Shown: positions 42,322 through 51,677, counted from the first letter of the stretch. The stretch is DNA of 64,000 bases from Aquimarina mytili (GCF_016735115.1 NZ_JAERQJ010000012.1:1-64000); one strand, 5' to 3'. Made by a program: numbers and translations. The notes: generated by a model from the letters alone, not told the origin.

Positions 42322-43803
42322 TTAACGTTGCGTTAATTCCTTAATTTTAATTCTAAAGGCCGCAAAGATTAGTGTCATAAAAGGGCTGAGCCAATTAAAA
42401 ATGGCAAAAAAGAAGTAATCTGCAACAGGAACTCCTAATACACCACTTTGGTATGCACCACATGTGTTCCACGGAATAAGAACAGAAGTTACCGTTCCAG
42501 AATCTTCAAGAGTTCGACTTAAATTTTCTGGTGCCAGGCCTTTATCTTTAAATGCTTTGGCATACATTCTACCAGGTACTACAATAGCGAGATATTGATC
42601 AGAAGCAGTAACGTTCAATGCAAGGCAAGTTGCTACAGTACTGGCAAAAAGTCCAAAAACAGAATCAAAAGCATTCAATAAAGCTTTACTTATTTTGGCT
42701 AATGCTCCTATAGCATCCATGACACCTCCAAAAACCATTGCACAAACAATTAACCATATAGTGCCAAGCATTCCCGACATTCCACCTGCAGAAAACAGAT
42801 CATTAAGCTCTGCATTACTGGTTTCTACAGCTGTATCCACTGTTATGGCTTTCATTACCCCCATATAAGCAGAATTAAAAGTTAATTCTGTACTGCCTGC
42901 AATATTCATTACGATATCGGGTTGTGCAATAATTGCTGCTATTCCTCCTAATAATGTTCCGGCCAGAAGTGCAATTAATGGAGGAGTTTTTTTAATAATC
43001 AACCCAATCACTAATAATGGGACTATAAACAACCATGGAGTAATATTAAAAGCATCTTTTATGGCACTTAATTGTTCATCGATTTGCGGAGTACCAGAAG
43101 TATCAATAGCAAATCCAATAATAATAAAAACGATAAGGGTTATGGTTATAGTTGGAACTGTAGTATAAGCCATATATTTTATGTGCGAAAAAAGTTCTCC
43201 ACCAGCCATTGCCGGGGCAAGGTTTGTAGTGTCTGAAAGTGGGGACATTTTATCACCAAAATATGCTCCTGAAATTACTGCTCCTGCTGTCATTCCTAAA
43301 GAGATTCCTAAGGTGTCACCTATTCCAATAAGTGCAATACCCACTGTAGCCGATGTAGTCCAGGAACTACCCGTAGCAATAGATATGATAGCACAAATAA
43401 TCACACATGCTGCTAAAAAGATAGTAGGATTCAAAATTTGCAATCCATAATAAATCATTGTCGGTATAATACCACTAATTAGCCATGTACCTGCTAACGA
43501 ACCAACCATTAATAATATTAGAAGTGCGCCTGTAGTGGATTTTACATTTCTTGCAACCTCTTCCATCATTTGTTTGTAAGTAACTTTATTAAAAAAACCG
43601 ACCATTGCAGCTACTGCAGCACCTAGCAATAAGATGAATTGGTTACTGCCACTTAAAGCATCATCCCCAAATAGATAAACGTTAAAAAATAACATACCTA
43701 CTAGGATCACTACTGGCAATATTGCCTCCCAAATGTTTAACTCTTTGTTCTCAATAATATTTTCGTTTTGGGGATCAGTAGGAGTGATGTTTTGACTTTC
43801 CAT
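42322..43803 (-). CDS. nhaC: Na+/H+ antiporter NhaC
   Basis: The 493-aa protein has about eleven to twelve predicted membrane helices. Family marks include ATGSSWTTSATVGIALIGIG, AVISGAYFGDKMSPLSDTTNLAPA and VLIPWNTCGAYQSGVLGV. It exports sodium in exchange for protons at the inner membrane, fitting a marine habitat. It is monocistronic, with the small-RNA pair lying divergently upstream. The N-terminal 25 residues are hydrophilic and probably cytoplasmic. Confidence 0.93.
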   Translation of the reverse strand: MESQNITPTDPQNENIIENKELNIWEAILPVVILVGMLFFNVYLFGDDALSGSNQFILLLGAAVAAMVGFFNKVTYKQMMEEVARNVKSTTGALLILLMVGSLAGTWLISGIIPTMIYYGLQILNPTIFLAACVIICAIISIATGSSWTTSATVGIALIGIGDTLGISLGMTAGAVISGAYFGDKMSPLSDTTNLAPAMAGGELFSHIKYMAYTTVPTITITLIVFIIIGFAIDTSGTPQIDEQLSAIKDAFNITPWLFIVPLLVIGLIIKKTPPLIALLAGTLLGGIAAIIAQPDIVMNIAGSTELTFNSAYMGVMKAITVDTAVETSNAELNDLFSAGGMSGMLGTIWLIVCAMVFGGVMDAIGALAKISKALLNAFDSVFGLFASTVATCLALNVTASDQYLAIVVPGRMYAKAFKDKGLAPENLSRTLEDSGTVTSVLIPWNTCGAYQSGVLGVPVADYFFFAIFNWLSPFMTLIFAAFRIKIKELTQR

Positions 43804-44006
43804 ATGTTGTATTCGAAATTTTATGGATGTAATGTTACGATATTAATAAAATTTATGCAACGTATAGCCAGAGTTTAATTCATTCATAAATAGGTTTTAT
43901 AATTTAGTACGATTTATAAATCACATTTTAACGATAAAATATGCTTTTTGCCGATAAAGTAAGTTTTATTGATATTCAATTTTAATGCAAAAACGATTCT
44001 CTATAT

Positions 44007-44014
44007 TATTTTTG
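44007..44014 (+). promoter_or_regulatory. Putative -7 element (TATTTTTG) of small RNA 1
   Basis: A perfect TAnnTTTG lies directly before the conserved 5' start (GAAAG) of the candidate small RNA. Confidence 0.6.
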
Positions 44015-44020
44015 ACCTGT

Positions 44021-44158
44021 GAAAGAATAAGAAAAAGAAGAATTAGAATTGTTTGTTTGATTGATTGTTTAGACTTTTTTTGTCCCCAAGACAAAATAAT
44101 TCCCCCCGAATTAAGTCACCCCAAAACTTTAAAACCCCGGTTATCCGGGGTTTTTTGT
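44021..44158 (+). ncRNA. Candidate small RNA 1 of a tandem paralogous pair
   Basis: The roughly 138-nt unit starts with GAAAG.AATAAGAAAAAG just after a promoter and ends in a perfect terminator hairpin (AAACCCCGG, TTAT, CCGGGGTTT, 44134-44158). A second unit at 44303-44420 has the same order of elements: a purine-rich 5' part, GAATTGTTT, ACTTTTTTTG, AATTA, GTCAC, AAACTT and the terminator. An inner hairpin TTGTC/GACAA is visible. An overlapping 75-codon ORF is not conserved between the two. The family is unknown to me; Flavo-1 or a 6S-like RNA should be tested. Confidence 0.65.
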
Positions 44159-44288
44159 ATTCCACTAAATCAGGAGTATAGCTTACGAAATATATTGGAA
44201 AAATACATTTAATCGATTTAATTTGTTTTTAGTCGACAAAAACTAGGTTTTTTGCCTTGCTTTTTATAGGGTAAACACTTGATTATAT

Positions 44289-44296
44289 TACTTTTG
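44289..44296 (+). promoter_or_regulatory. Putative -7 element (TACTTTTG) of small RNA 2
   Basis: The perfect TAnnTTTG sits at the same place relative to the GAAAG start as in small RNA 1. Confidence 0.6.
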
Positions 44297-44302
44297 AAAG
44301 GA

Positions 44303-44420
44303 ATTAGAAAAAGTAAGAGAAAAATTGGAATTGTTTTTTAACTTTTTTTGCCCTAAGTGATATAATACCTCAAATTATGGTCACACTAAACTTATGAGCC
44401 TCGGTAGTCCGAGGCTTTTT
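44303..44420 (+). ncRNA. Candidate small RNA 2 of a tandem paralogous pair
   Basis: The roughly 118-nt unit mirrors small RNA 1. The 5' end GAAAGGAATTAGAAAAAG, GGAATTGTTTTTTAAC, TTTTTTTGCCC, CAAATTATGGTCAC and TAAACTT align with the first unit, and the terminator GCCTCGG-TAGT-CCGAGGC plus T-run ends it. The stem sequence differs from that of small RNA 1 while the fold is kept, suggesting real selection. It has no ORF. It lies 30 bp before the CPBP-family gene start but is closed by its own terminator. Confidence 0.65.
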
Positions 44421-44451
44421 TTATGGTATAGAAATTAGGTGAAATTTTGAA

Positions 44452-45174
44452 ATGTTAAATAATAGCATATTTGGTTATGATCACAATTTAAATGATGAGG
44501 TTTTCATTTTTTATGCTGAAATTAGCTTAAAAGTCAAAGAGATGCATACCAATCTATATAAAGGTTTTGAATTATTTTTTCTTTTCGTTTTGCTTCCTAT
44601 AAGTTTTCTGCTTAGTTATTCTATTATTTTTAAAATTGTGTTTACAATAATTGGTTTTGTATATATATTACTAATACTTAGGAGAAAAGGGTTACTAAAA
44701 TTGAGGTTACCTAATAAGGAGTATTGGAAACCTTTTTGGAGAGAAACCATTGTTAAAATAGCAATCATCGTTGTAGTTACGGGCTTGTATGTATTTTTTG
44801 TTGCGCCAGATAAACTTTTTTCAGTGCTGCTTAAAAGACCAGAATTGTGGGTAATGATTTTGTTTATTTATACGTTTTTATCTGTTTGGCCGCAAGAAAT
44901 TATTTATAGAACATTTTTTTATGAACGCTATGAAGGATTGGTTAAAAACAAGTGGCTGTTTATCTTTATAAACGCAATTCTTTTTTCTTTGGCTCATCTC
45001 TTTCTAAAGAGTTTTTTAGTACAAGTGCTCACTTTTATCGGGGGTGTGTTATTTGCATATACTTATCAAAAAACAAAGTCGACCACTTTAGTCTCTGTAG
45101 AGCATGCAATTTATGGTAATTGGCTTTTTACGGTTGGTATGGGAGAGATGTTAGCGTTTCCTGGGGCAGGTTAA
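44452..45174 (+). CDS. CPBP family intramembrane protein (Abi-type)
   Basis: The 240-aa membrane protein has about six helices. The CPBP glutamic-protease/Abi motifs are present: [13 protein letters not shown] at about 148-160 (family EExxxR, first Glu replaced by Gln), [10 protein letters not shown] with motif-2 His, and VEHAIYGN with motif-3 His and Asn. Bacterial members include prenyl-CAAX-type proteases and bacteriocin self-immunity proteins. A start at 44542 (MHTNLYKG) is also possible, since the first 30 residues look unlike the family. Its stop overlaps that of the convergent rdgB by 4 bp. Confidence 0.8.
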   Translation: MLNNSIFGYDHNLNDEVFIFYAEISLKVKEMHTNLYKGFELFFLFVLLPISFLLSYSIIFKIVFTIIGFVYILLILRRKGLLKLRLPNKEYWKPFWRETIVKIAIIVVVTGLYVFFVAPDKLFSVLLKRPELWVMILFIYTFLSVWPQEIIYRTFFYERYEGLVKNKWLFIFINAILFSLAHLFLKSFLVQVLTFIGGVLFAYTYQKTKSTTLVSVEHAIYGNWLFTVGMGEMLAFPGAG

Positions 45175-45743
45175 CGATTCAAATATTCTATTAATAGTTG
45201 TACCGCTTTTCCGCGATGGCTGATTTTATTTTTTTCAGATAGTGGGAGCTCTGCAAAGGTTTCAGAATACCCTTTAGGCCAAAAGATAGGATCATATCCA
45301 AAACCACCAGTGCCCTTTTTTTCTTTTGTAATTTCACCTTTGCATATTCCGGTAAATGTTTCAAGCTGGTTATCAATAGTTAGGGCAATGACTGTTTTGA
45401 ATTGAGCAGTACGATGTTCTTTTTTATCCAATTCAAGTAAAAGTTTATTCATGTTTGCATCCGCATCTTTTGATTCACCAGCATATCTTGCCGAATATAC
45501 TCCTGGAGCGCCATCTAAACTTTCGACTTCTAATCCAGTATCATCAGCAAAACAATTATATCCATATTTTTCTTTAACATAATTGGCTTTTAGGATAGCG
45601 TTACCTTCAATAGTTGTCGAAGTTTCAGGAATATCTTCTTTACAACCAATATCAGTAAGACTCAATAATTCAATTCCCGAAGGAACCAAGGCTTGTACTT
45701 CTTTTAGTTTATTACGATTATTTGTAGCAAATACGAGTTTCAT
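45171..45743 (-). CDS. rdgB: Non-canonical purine NTP pyrophosphatase (RdgB/HAM1)
   Basis: The 190-aa enzyme removes dITP, ITP and XTP from the nucleotide pool. Family signatures are [15 protein letters not shown] at the N-terminus, [28 protein letters not shown] with the acidic metal ligands, [14 protein letters not shown] and NKISHRGKA at the C-terminus. The length and motif order are complete. It leads a minus-strand group with KdsC and a DUF2520 protein, although 60 bp separate it from kdsC. Confidence 0.95.
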   Translation of the reverse strand: MKLVFATNNRNKLKEVQALVPSGIELLSLTDIGCKEDIPETSTTIEGNAILKANYVKEKYGYNCFADDTGLEVESLDGAPGVYSARYAGESKDADANMNKLLLELDKKEHRTAQFKTVIALTIDNQLETFTGICKGEITKEKKGTGGFGYDPIFWPKGYSETFAELPLSEKNKISHRGKAVQLLIEYLNR

Positions 45744-45804
45744 CTAAGTAATAAAAATAATTTGTGTCGCTTAACTTTTTTGGGGATTTCAACCATCAAC
45801 AAAT

Positions 45805-46329
45805 CTAAGCTTCTGCATCAAAACTTGTTATCCACTTTCCTTGAACCTTGAGTACTTGTTCGATTACATCCCTCACACAACCTTTTCCTCCTTTTTTATA
45901 CGATATGTATTTAGAAACTTCTTTGATTTCTGCAACAGCATCTTGCGGGCATGTTGGTAACCCGATGATTTGCATTACCGGCATATCCGGAATATCATCA
46001 CCCATATAGAGCACATTTTCGGCTTTGATATTCTTATTTTCGAAATACTCATTGAGTTGTTCTACTTTTTGATGCGCCCCAAGATAAATATCTGGGATCC
46101 CTAAATTTTTTAATCGCTGTCGTACACCTTCATTCTTTCCTCCAGAAATAATACATACATTATATCCTTGTTGTACAGCAGTTTTAAGTGCATAACCGTC
46201 TTTAATGTTCATAGTTCTCAGAAGTTCTCCATTGGTGTTAACCAAAACGGTTCCGTCAGTTAATACGCCATCTACATCAAAAATAAATGTTGTGATGTGC
46301 TGTAGATATTCTTTATAGCTTTTTTCCAT
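45805..46329 (-). CDS. kdsC: KDO-8-phosphate phosphatase (KdsC family)
   Basis: The 174-aa HAD-superfamily C0-type phosphatase has FIFDVDGVLTDG (nucleophile and acid-base Asp), IISGGKNEGV (motif II), Lys in AHQKVEQL and YMGDDIPDMPVM (motif III). It releases phosphate from KDO-8-P in the synthesis of the inner-core sugar of lipopolysaccharide. Its 5' end overlaps the upstream DUF2520 gene by 17 bp, so they are co-translated. The family also contains sugar phosphatases of other specificity. Confidence 0.9.
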   Translation of the reverse strand: MEKSYKEYLQHITTFIFDVDGVLTDGTVLVNTNGELLRTMNIKDGYALKTAVQQGYNVCIISGGKNEGVRQRLKNLGIPDIYLGAHQKVEQLNEYFENKNIKAENVLYMGDDIPDMPVMQIIGLPTCPQDAVAEIKEVSKYISYKKGGKGCVRDVIEQVLKVQGKWITSFDAEA

Positions 46330-47077
46330 ATTTAGATTGTATAGCCTTTGTAAGGGTTTGATATAATTCTTTTTGTGTTGTATCAGATAAAAATTTTATG
46401 TGTCGATTAATAGTTTTATGATCATTACGTATTGCGGGGCCTGTTTGTGCATTATCAGGATTCATTGTTGCAATTTTATCTGCAGTTTCTCTAATTAATG
46501 GATGCAATATTTCAAAAGGAATATCATTATCCGAACAAATGTCATTTCCGATAGAAAATAAGTGATTTGTAAAATTATTTACAAACACAGCGGATACATG
46601 AAGAGCATTACGTTGTTGTGATGATATTTTATAAAGTTTTTGAGATAAAGTAACTCCCAGTTCTTTTAAGAGGTTATAATCTTTTTCGTTTTCGGCTTCT
46701 AAACAAAATGGAATAGTACTAAAATCAACCGTTTTATCTTTACTAAATGTTTGTAGAGGGTAGAAAACACCTTTACGATTTGAACTATGTATAGTATCCA
46801 TAGGAACACTACCAGAGGTATGTACGACCAATCGATTTGTAAAAGGCAGATTAGAAGAAACTTCCTCAATGGCATCATCGCTGATCGCTAATATATAGAT
46901 ATCTGCGTCCACAAGTTCGGTTAGCGTATTGGTTACCAACTCTTTTTTTTGATCAGGATGTAGCTTTGATCCTTTACGATTATAGCATTGTATAACCTCA
47001 ACAGAGGTTTGATTGCACAAAGCAGTATATAAATGTTGAGCTACATTTCCGGCACCAAGTAGTACGACTCTAATCAT
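46313..47077 (-). CDS. Rossmann-like and DUF2520 domain protein
   Basis: The 254-aa protein starts with a dinucleotide-binding fold (VVLLGAGNVAQHLYTAL, GxGxxx pattern; residues 1-130, ADIYILAISDDAIEEV), then a helical DUF2520 domain (about 130-254, ALHVSAVFVNNFTNHLFSIG and LIRETADKIATMNPDNAQTGPAIRND). It resembles the NADP-dependent reductase fold of ketopantoate reductase or pyrroline-5-carboxylate reductase but has no established reaction. It is co-translated with kdsC. Confidence 0.88.
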   Translation of the reverse strand: MIRVVLLGAGNVAQHLYTALCNQTSVEVIQCYNRKGSKLHPDQKKELVTNTLTELVDADIYILAISDDAIEEVSSNLPFTNRLVVHTSGSVPMDTIHSSNRKGVFYPLQTFSKDKTVDFSTIPFCLEAENEKDYNLLKELGVTLSQKLYKISSQQRNALHVSAVFVNNFTNHLFSIGNDICSDNDIPFEILHPLIRETADKIATMNPDNAQTGPAIRNDHKTINRHIKFLSDTTQKELYQTLTKAIQSKYGKKL

Positions 47078-47183
47078 TTGGCTAAAATAAGCAAGTTCCT
47101 TTTAAAAATTAAAGAAGATTAACACTTCTGTTAAAACCCGTAAATCAAAAGCCGATAATTATACTTTATCCTGCTAAAAACAC

Positions 47184-47191
47184 TAAATTTG
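47184..47191 (+). promoter_or_regulatory. Putative -7 element (TAAATTTG) for ccsBA
   Basis: A perfect TAnnTTTG lies 25 nt before the ATG at 47216. There is no clear TTG box. Confidence 0.5.
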
Positions 47192-47215
47192 CCGAGCTAA
47201 AAAAGAAAGATTATT

Positions 47216-50200
47216 ATGCAGGATAAGCTTATAAGCATTTTGTTCTCAACACGATTAATGGCAGTTTTATTTATTGTTTTTGCAGCATCTATGGGAGTAG
47301 GTACTTTCTTAGAGGATGCTTATGGTACTACTGCGGCCAGAATATGGATATATAATACCTGGTGGTTCGAAGCCATTATGGTGTTTTTTGCTATTAATTT
47401 TTGTGGAAATATTGTTAGGTACAGACTGTATAAAAAAGATAAATGGGCTACATTATTACTTCATTTATCGTTTATCTTAATTATTGTTGGTGCTTTTGTA
47501 ACAAGATATATTAGTTATGAAGGAGTAATGCCTATTAGAGAAGGGGAGACCACGTCTACTTTTCTTTCTGAAAAAACATATCTAACGGTATTTTTGGATG
47601 GTGAAATTAATGGAGAACCTCGCAGGCGTATTCTCTCTGAAGCTTTAGAACTTGCCGAAGCTGCCGATAATCATTTTACGATACAGACTGATTATAATCA
47701 ACAACCCGTTACAATTGCATATAAAAAGTTTATCCAAGGAGCAGAAATGGGGTTAGTTCCTTCTGAAGACGGAAAAAATTATTTAAAGATTGTAGAGGCA
47801 GGAGACGGCAATCGACACGATCATTTTCTTGAAGAAGGAGAAGTAGCTAACATTCATAATGTGTTGGTTGCATTTAATAAACCCACCCAAGGAGCTATCA
47901 ATATTACCTATACCGATGATGATGACTATTTTATAGAGTCTCCTTTTGAAGGATCTTATCTGCGTATGGCAGATCAAAAACAAGGATTAGTTTTTAAAGA
48001 TAGTGTACAGCCTTTAATACTAAGGTCACTCTATCAAACTGCCGGAATGCAGTTTGTGATTCCTGAGCCGGCAATGAAAGGAAAATACGATATCGTACCT
48101 ATCGAAATTAAAGATAAAGGTCAGGAAGATGCATTAATTTTAGAAGTCACTACCAAAGAAGAAACTAAAGAAGTAAAATTACTTGGAGGGAAGGGGTATA
48201 ATAATGATATGATGAAACTTTCTCTTGGAGGTTTAGATATGTATTTTGGTTATGGATCTAAACAATTAGAATTACCTTTTTCATTAAAATTAAATGATTT
48301 TATAGCAGAAAAATATCCAGGAACACAAAATGTCTATAAATCTTTTAAAAGCAAGGTAGATATCGTAGAAGAAAATTCTTCACGCCCATATGATATATAT
48401 ATGAACCATGTGTTAGACCATAAAGGATATCGATTTTTTCAAGCATCTTTTGATCCAGACGAAAAAGGAACCGTATTATCTGTAAATCATGATCGATGGG
48501 GTACCTGGATTACCTATGCAGGTTATATGTTATTGTATCTTGGGTTGATGTTAATTCTTTTTACAAAAGGATCACGTTTTAAAGATCTCGAGGTGATGTT
48601 AAACAAAGTAAAGTCTAAAAAGAAAACGCTATCTGTATGGCTTGCCATTGGTATATCAACATTTTCTTTTGCACAAAATCAACCAAATCATAGTACGCAT
48701 CTACAAACCCTACCCAGCAAATCGCAATTAGATTCGGTTATTAAAACCAATGCTGTAGATGCCGAGCACGCGGCTAAGTTTGGTAGTATTGTGATCCAGG
48801 ATGAACGAGGGCGAATGAAGCCTGTAAACACATTTTCTTCAGAATTACTACGTAAACTAAGTAAAAAAGATACCTACGAAGGCTTAAGTGCAGATCAGGT
48901 ATTTGTATCTATGGTAGAAAATCCATATATCTGGTATAGTATTCCTTTGATAGAATTACAGCGAGAAAATGATAGTATTCGTAAAATATTAGGTGTTCCT
49001 AAATCAGAAAGAAGAGTTTCTCTTATTGATCTTGTCGAGCCTGACGGGACCTATAAATTGACTCCATATCTGGAACGGGCAAGTAGTACCAACACCCCGA
49101 GTAGTTTTGAAAAGGATTTCTTAAAAACCCACGAAAAATTTTACCTGCTTAATCAGGCATTAGGCGGTGGGATTCTTAGAGTCTTTCCGGTACCGGGAGA
49201 TGAAGGGAATAAATGGGTTTCTCCACCAGAGTTAAACGAATACAAGTTTACGGGGATGGATTCTGTATATACCCGACAGATTATTCAGATTTATAGACAA
49301 TCGCTTTTTGAAGCAAAAAAAACAGGGGATTATAGCAAACCAGATCAATATGTGGAAAGCATAAAAAGTTTCCAGAAAAAATTTGGAAGCGAAGTACTGC
49401 CAACTGATAAAAAGATCAAAGCTGAAATTGCACTAAACAAATATGACATCTTTAGAACCTTATATCGATATTATGGATTGATCGGGTTGTTTTTAATGAT
49501 TTTTGTAATTGTTAGAATTTTTAAAGAGTCTAAAATAATCAGAGGGCTCATTAACGGAACCATCGGTTTGGTAATTTTGCTCTTTATTTTGCATACCGCC
49601 GGATTGATTATACGCTGGTATGTATCTGGTCATGCTCCATGGAGTGATGCCTATGAGTCTATGATTTATGTTGCCTGGATGACACTGGCCATTGGGTTGG
49701 CTTTTGGTAAAAGAAGTAACCTCACCATAGCTGCAACTACGTTTGTGGCAGCAATTATCTTATTTTTTGCACATCAAAACTGGACCGATCCAGCCATCGC
49801 AAACCTACAACCTGTATTAGACTCGTATTGGGTGTTAATACATGTATCTATCATTGTTGGGAGCTACGGGCCATTTTTTGTGGGAGCAATTTTAGGAATC
49901 CTTTCTTTACTCCTCATGATTTTGACTACAGAATCTAATAAGAAAAGAATGGATCTTAATATCAAAGAGATTACAATTATAAACGAAATGGCATTGACCA
50001 TTGGACTGGTGATGCTTACAATCGGAAACTTCTTAGGGGGTATGTGGGCCAACGAGAGTTGGGGTCGTTATTGGGGTTGGGATCCAAAAGAAACCTGGGC
50101 TTTGGTTAGTATTATGGTGTATGCCTTTGTAATTCATATGCGATTAGTCCCGGGGTTAAGAGGCAGATGGTGGTTTAATTTTGCATCTATACTTGCTATC

Positions 50201-50389
50201 TACAGTGTGTTGATGACTTATTTTGGAGTAAACTTTTATCTGAAAGGGTTACACTCTTATGCCAGTGGGGATAAAGTAGTAACACCTAATGCAGTTTTTT
50301 ATTCGATAGCTTTTTTAGTGGTATTGGGGGCTTTTTCATATTGGAGAAACAATGTGCACTACAAGAAGAAAAAAGAAGCGACTGCTTAA
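47216..50389 (+). CDS. ccsBA: Cytochrome c biogenesis protein, ResB-CcsA (CcsBA) fusion
   Basis: The 1057-aa System II cytochrome c synthetase combines ResB/CcsB and CcsA in one chain. The N-terminus has two or three helices (FSTRLMAVLFIVFAASMGVGTFLED, ATLLLHLSFILIIVGAFVTRYISYEG) and a large periplasmic ResB domain. After a central helix (about 440-455) comes a second periplasmic domain. The C-terminal CcsA part has about eight helices and the tryptophan-rich heme motif WGRYWGWDPKETW near 947-959, with flanking histidines (HVSIIVGSYGPFF). It moves heme outward and ligates it to apocytochromes. The fusion is common in Bacteroidetes. Confidence 0.94.
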   Translation: MQDKLISILFSTRLMAVLFIVFAASMGVGTFLEDAYGTTAARIWIYNTWWFEAIMVFFAINFCGNIVRYRLYKKDKWATLLLHLSFILIIVGAFVTRYISYEGVMPIREGETTSTFLSEKTYLTVFLDGEINGEPRRRILSEALELAEAADNHFTIQTDYNQQPVTIAYKKFIQGAEMGLVPSEDGKNYLKIVEAGDGNRHDHFLEEGEVANIHNVLVAFNKPTQGAINITYTDDDDYFIESPFEGSYLRMADQKQGLVFKDSVQPLILRSLYQTAGMQFVIPEPAMKGKYDIVPIEIKDKGQEDALILEVTTKEETKEVKLLGGKGYNNDMMKLSLGGLDMYFGYGSKQLELPFSLKLNDFIAEKYPGTQNVYKSFKSKVDIVEENSSRPYDIYMNHVLDHKGYRFFQASFDPDEKGTVLSVNHDRWGTWITYAGYMLLYLGLMLILFTKGSRFKDLEVMLNKVKSKKKTLSVWLAIGISTFSFAQNQPNHSTHLQTLPSKSQLDSVIKTNAVDAEHAAKFGSIVIQDERGRMKPVNTFSSELLRKLSKKDTYEGLSADQVFVSMVENPYIWYSIPLIELQRENDSIRKILGVPKSERRVSLIDLVEPDGTYKLTPYLERASSTNTPSSFEKDFLKTHEKFYLLNQALGGGILRVFPVPGDEGNKWVSPPELNEYKFTGMDSVYTRQIIQIYRQSLFEAKKTGDYSKPDQYVESIKSFQKKFGSEVLPTDKKIKAEIALNKYDIFRTLYRYYGLIGLFLMIFVIVRIFKESKIIRGLINGTIGLVILLFILHTAGLIIRWYVSGHAPWSDAYESMIYVAWMTLAIGLAFGKRSNLTIAATTFVAAIILFFAHQNWTDPAIANLQPVLDSYWVLIHVSIIVGSYGPFFVGAILGILSLLLMILTTESNKKRMDLNIKEITIINEMALTIGLVMLTIGNFLGGMWANESWGRYWGWDPKETWALVSIMVYAFVIHMRLVPGLRGRWWFNFASILAIYSVLMTYFGVNFYLKGLHSYASGDKVVTPNAVFYSIAFLVVLGAFSYWRNNVHYKKKKEATA

Positions 50390-50615
50390 AATCTTTGATG
50401 TATAGTCTAAAATGTGTTAATAGTGGGGTGATATTTGACGATGTGCAGATATAGAGTAACCCATGTATTTAATACATAAAAGAGTGTAGCATAGCCATGG
50501 TTTTTAAACCGTATTATACTATGTGTCCTAAATTTTACTTTTTATAGTAGCCCCTAAATGTATTGTGGTCAACATATATTGTGATTCCCGTATATACTTT
50601 TTTGTCTCCTCTATT

Positions 50616-51149
50616 TTATAACGACACTATAGTCGTAATTTTAAGAGTTGGATTGATCTGAGAAATAATAGTGATGCTTTTATCATTTTTATGAATCACT
50701 TTAGTTTCGGGGATATCAGGTATTTCTACTTCGTTATTTGCATAGATTGTATTTTGATTGGGTTCTAGAGGCTTGTGTATTGGGTGATTTGATCTTAAAT
50801 ATACAGATAATGGCCTGGGCCTAAAATCGATAAGCCAGCTAATCAGTTCTAAGTTGGCTGGTGTTGTTGATTTTGTTTCTCCTGTTAAAAAATTTACAAT
50901 TGGTTTAAACTTGTCTCCCTTAGTGCGTTCGATGGCATAGAGTTTATTCTCTCCTTCTTTAAACTTAAAAAAGCGATTTAAAATCCCCTCGTCATAACTA
51001 CCTTTTCTACGATTAAGCAGCCATATACAGGCTTCTTTTATTTGTTTTCTCGTAGGTTTTAGAAGGTAGCTGCTCATCTCGCCACCTTTTTCTTTTCTGT
51101 ACTTTTCAAGAATCTCATTCTTGTACGTTAGACTTGTTTTTTGGTTCAT
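50616..51149 (-). CDS. Hypothetical protein, 177 aa
   Basis: The basic N-terminal half (KYRKEKGGEMSSYLLKPTRKQIKEACIWLLNRRKGSYDEGILNRFFKFKEGENKLYAIER) contains a predicted helix-turn-helix-like stretch, and the C-terminal half is beta-rich (IVNFLTGETKS, VEIPDIPETKVIH). I do not recognise the family. Four GGAATC repeats lie 17-60 bp upstream of its start, so it may be regulated by, or itself bind, that site. It is divergent from the lipoprotein-kinase operon. Confidence 0.7.
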   Translation of the reverse strand: MNQKTSLTYKNEILEKYRKEKGGEMSSYLLKPTRKQIKEACIWLLNRRKGSYDEGILNRFFKFKEGENKLYAIERTKGDKFKPIVNFLTGETKSTTPANLELISWLIDFRPRPLSVYLRSNHPIHKPLEPNQNTIYANNEVEIPDIPETKVIHKNDKSITIISQINPTLKITTIVSL

Positions 51150-51165
51150 AGCTATTCAAATTATT

Positions 51166-51209
51166 GGAATCTTTAAGCTTTTTGCGGAATCTTTGGAATC
51201 TCTGGAATC
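51166..51209. repeat. GGAATC iterons
   Basis: GGAATC occurs at 51166, 51186, 51195 and 51204, with 9-bp spacing for the last three. The array lies in the upstream region of the 177-aa gene and could be a regulator-binding site. Confidence 0.45.
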
Positions 51210-51269
51210 GTTTATAAAACAACCTGCAAAGTCTTCCTAAATTCACATAGTAACTAGTTCCGGTTATAC

Positions 51270-51460
51270 TTTGCTAACATAGCAAATGTATCAACCCAGT
51301 TTTTACGGAAATCCGTAACACAGTAGTAAATGGTCAAATTGGAAAGTTACCAAAGACTACTGTTTACGATTTCAACTTTCCGAAAATCAAAGGAGTACTC
51401 CCGATTACCTAACGGTTACTGATGATCAAAATATCTGGAAAAAAAATCCGGACAGTAACC
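51270..51460 (+). promoter_or_regulatory. Hairpin-rich leader of the small lipoprotein gene
   Basis: The stretch holds TTTGCTA/TAGCAAA (51270-51286), TTACGGA/TCCGTAA (51303-51318), GGAAAGTT/AACTTTCC (51341-51348, 51377-51384), an imperfect arm pair around CAGTAGT/ACTACTG (about 51314-51369), and GGTTACTG/CAGTAACC (51414-51421, 51453-51460) with inner TCTGGA/TCCGGA. The density suggests operators for dimeric regulators or an RNA control leader. It ends 30 bp before the ATG at 51491. Confidence 0.45.
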
Positions 51461-51490
51461 CCTTTGTTAAATCCGAAAAAAGAAAAAATC

Positions 51491-51646
51491 ATGAAAACTA
51501 TATTTTATATACTAATCGCCCTATGTATGACCACAAGTTTTACCGCTTGTACCGCAGATAACATTGCCGATAACGAAGCTCCGGCTATTGATGAAGTTGC
51601 TACTACAGGAGAAAATGGACAAATGGAAGATGAGGATGAAGGTTAA
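51491..51646 (+). CDS. Tiny acidic lipoprotein
   Basis: The 51-aa product has a signal peptide MKTIFYILIALCMTTSFTAC with a lipobox (FTAC, Cys20), then only about 31 mature residues, strongly acidic (ADNIADNEAPAIDEVA, EDEDEG). The start at 51491 is chosen because the lipoprotein signal begins there; an in-frame ATG at 51422 would add 23 basic residues inside the hairpin leader. It precedes the TPR sensor kinase gene and may be its ligand or an envelope signal; this is inference only. Confidence 0.65.
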   Translation: MKTIFYILIALCMTTSFTACTADNIADNEAPAIDEVATTGENGQMEDEDEG

Positions 51647-51677
51647 AATTTAATGGTATAGAAATCAAACTATTATT

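Noticed and set aside
43985-44212. A 75-codon plus-strand ORF
   Set aside because: It overlaps small RNA 1 and its terminator, and the frame is not kept in the paralogous unit.
50390-50615. Possible gene in the gap between ccsBA and the orphan
   Set aside because: No ORF or clear hairpin; AT-rich spacer only.
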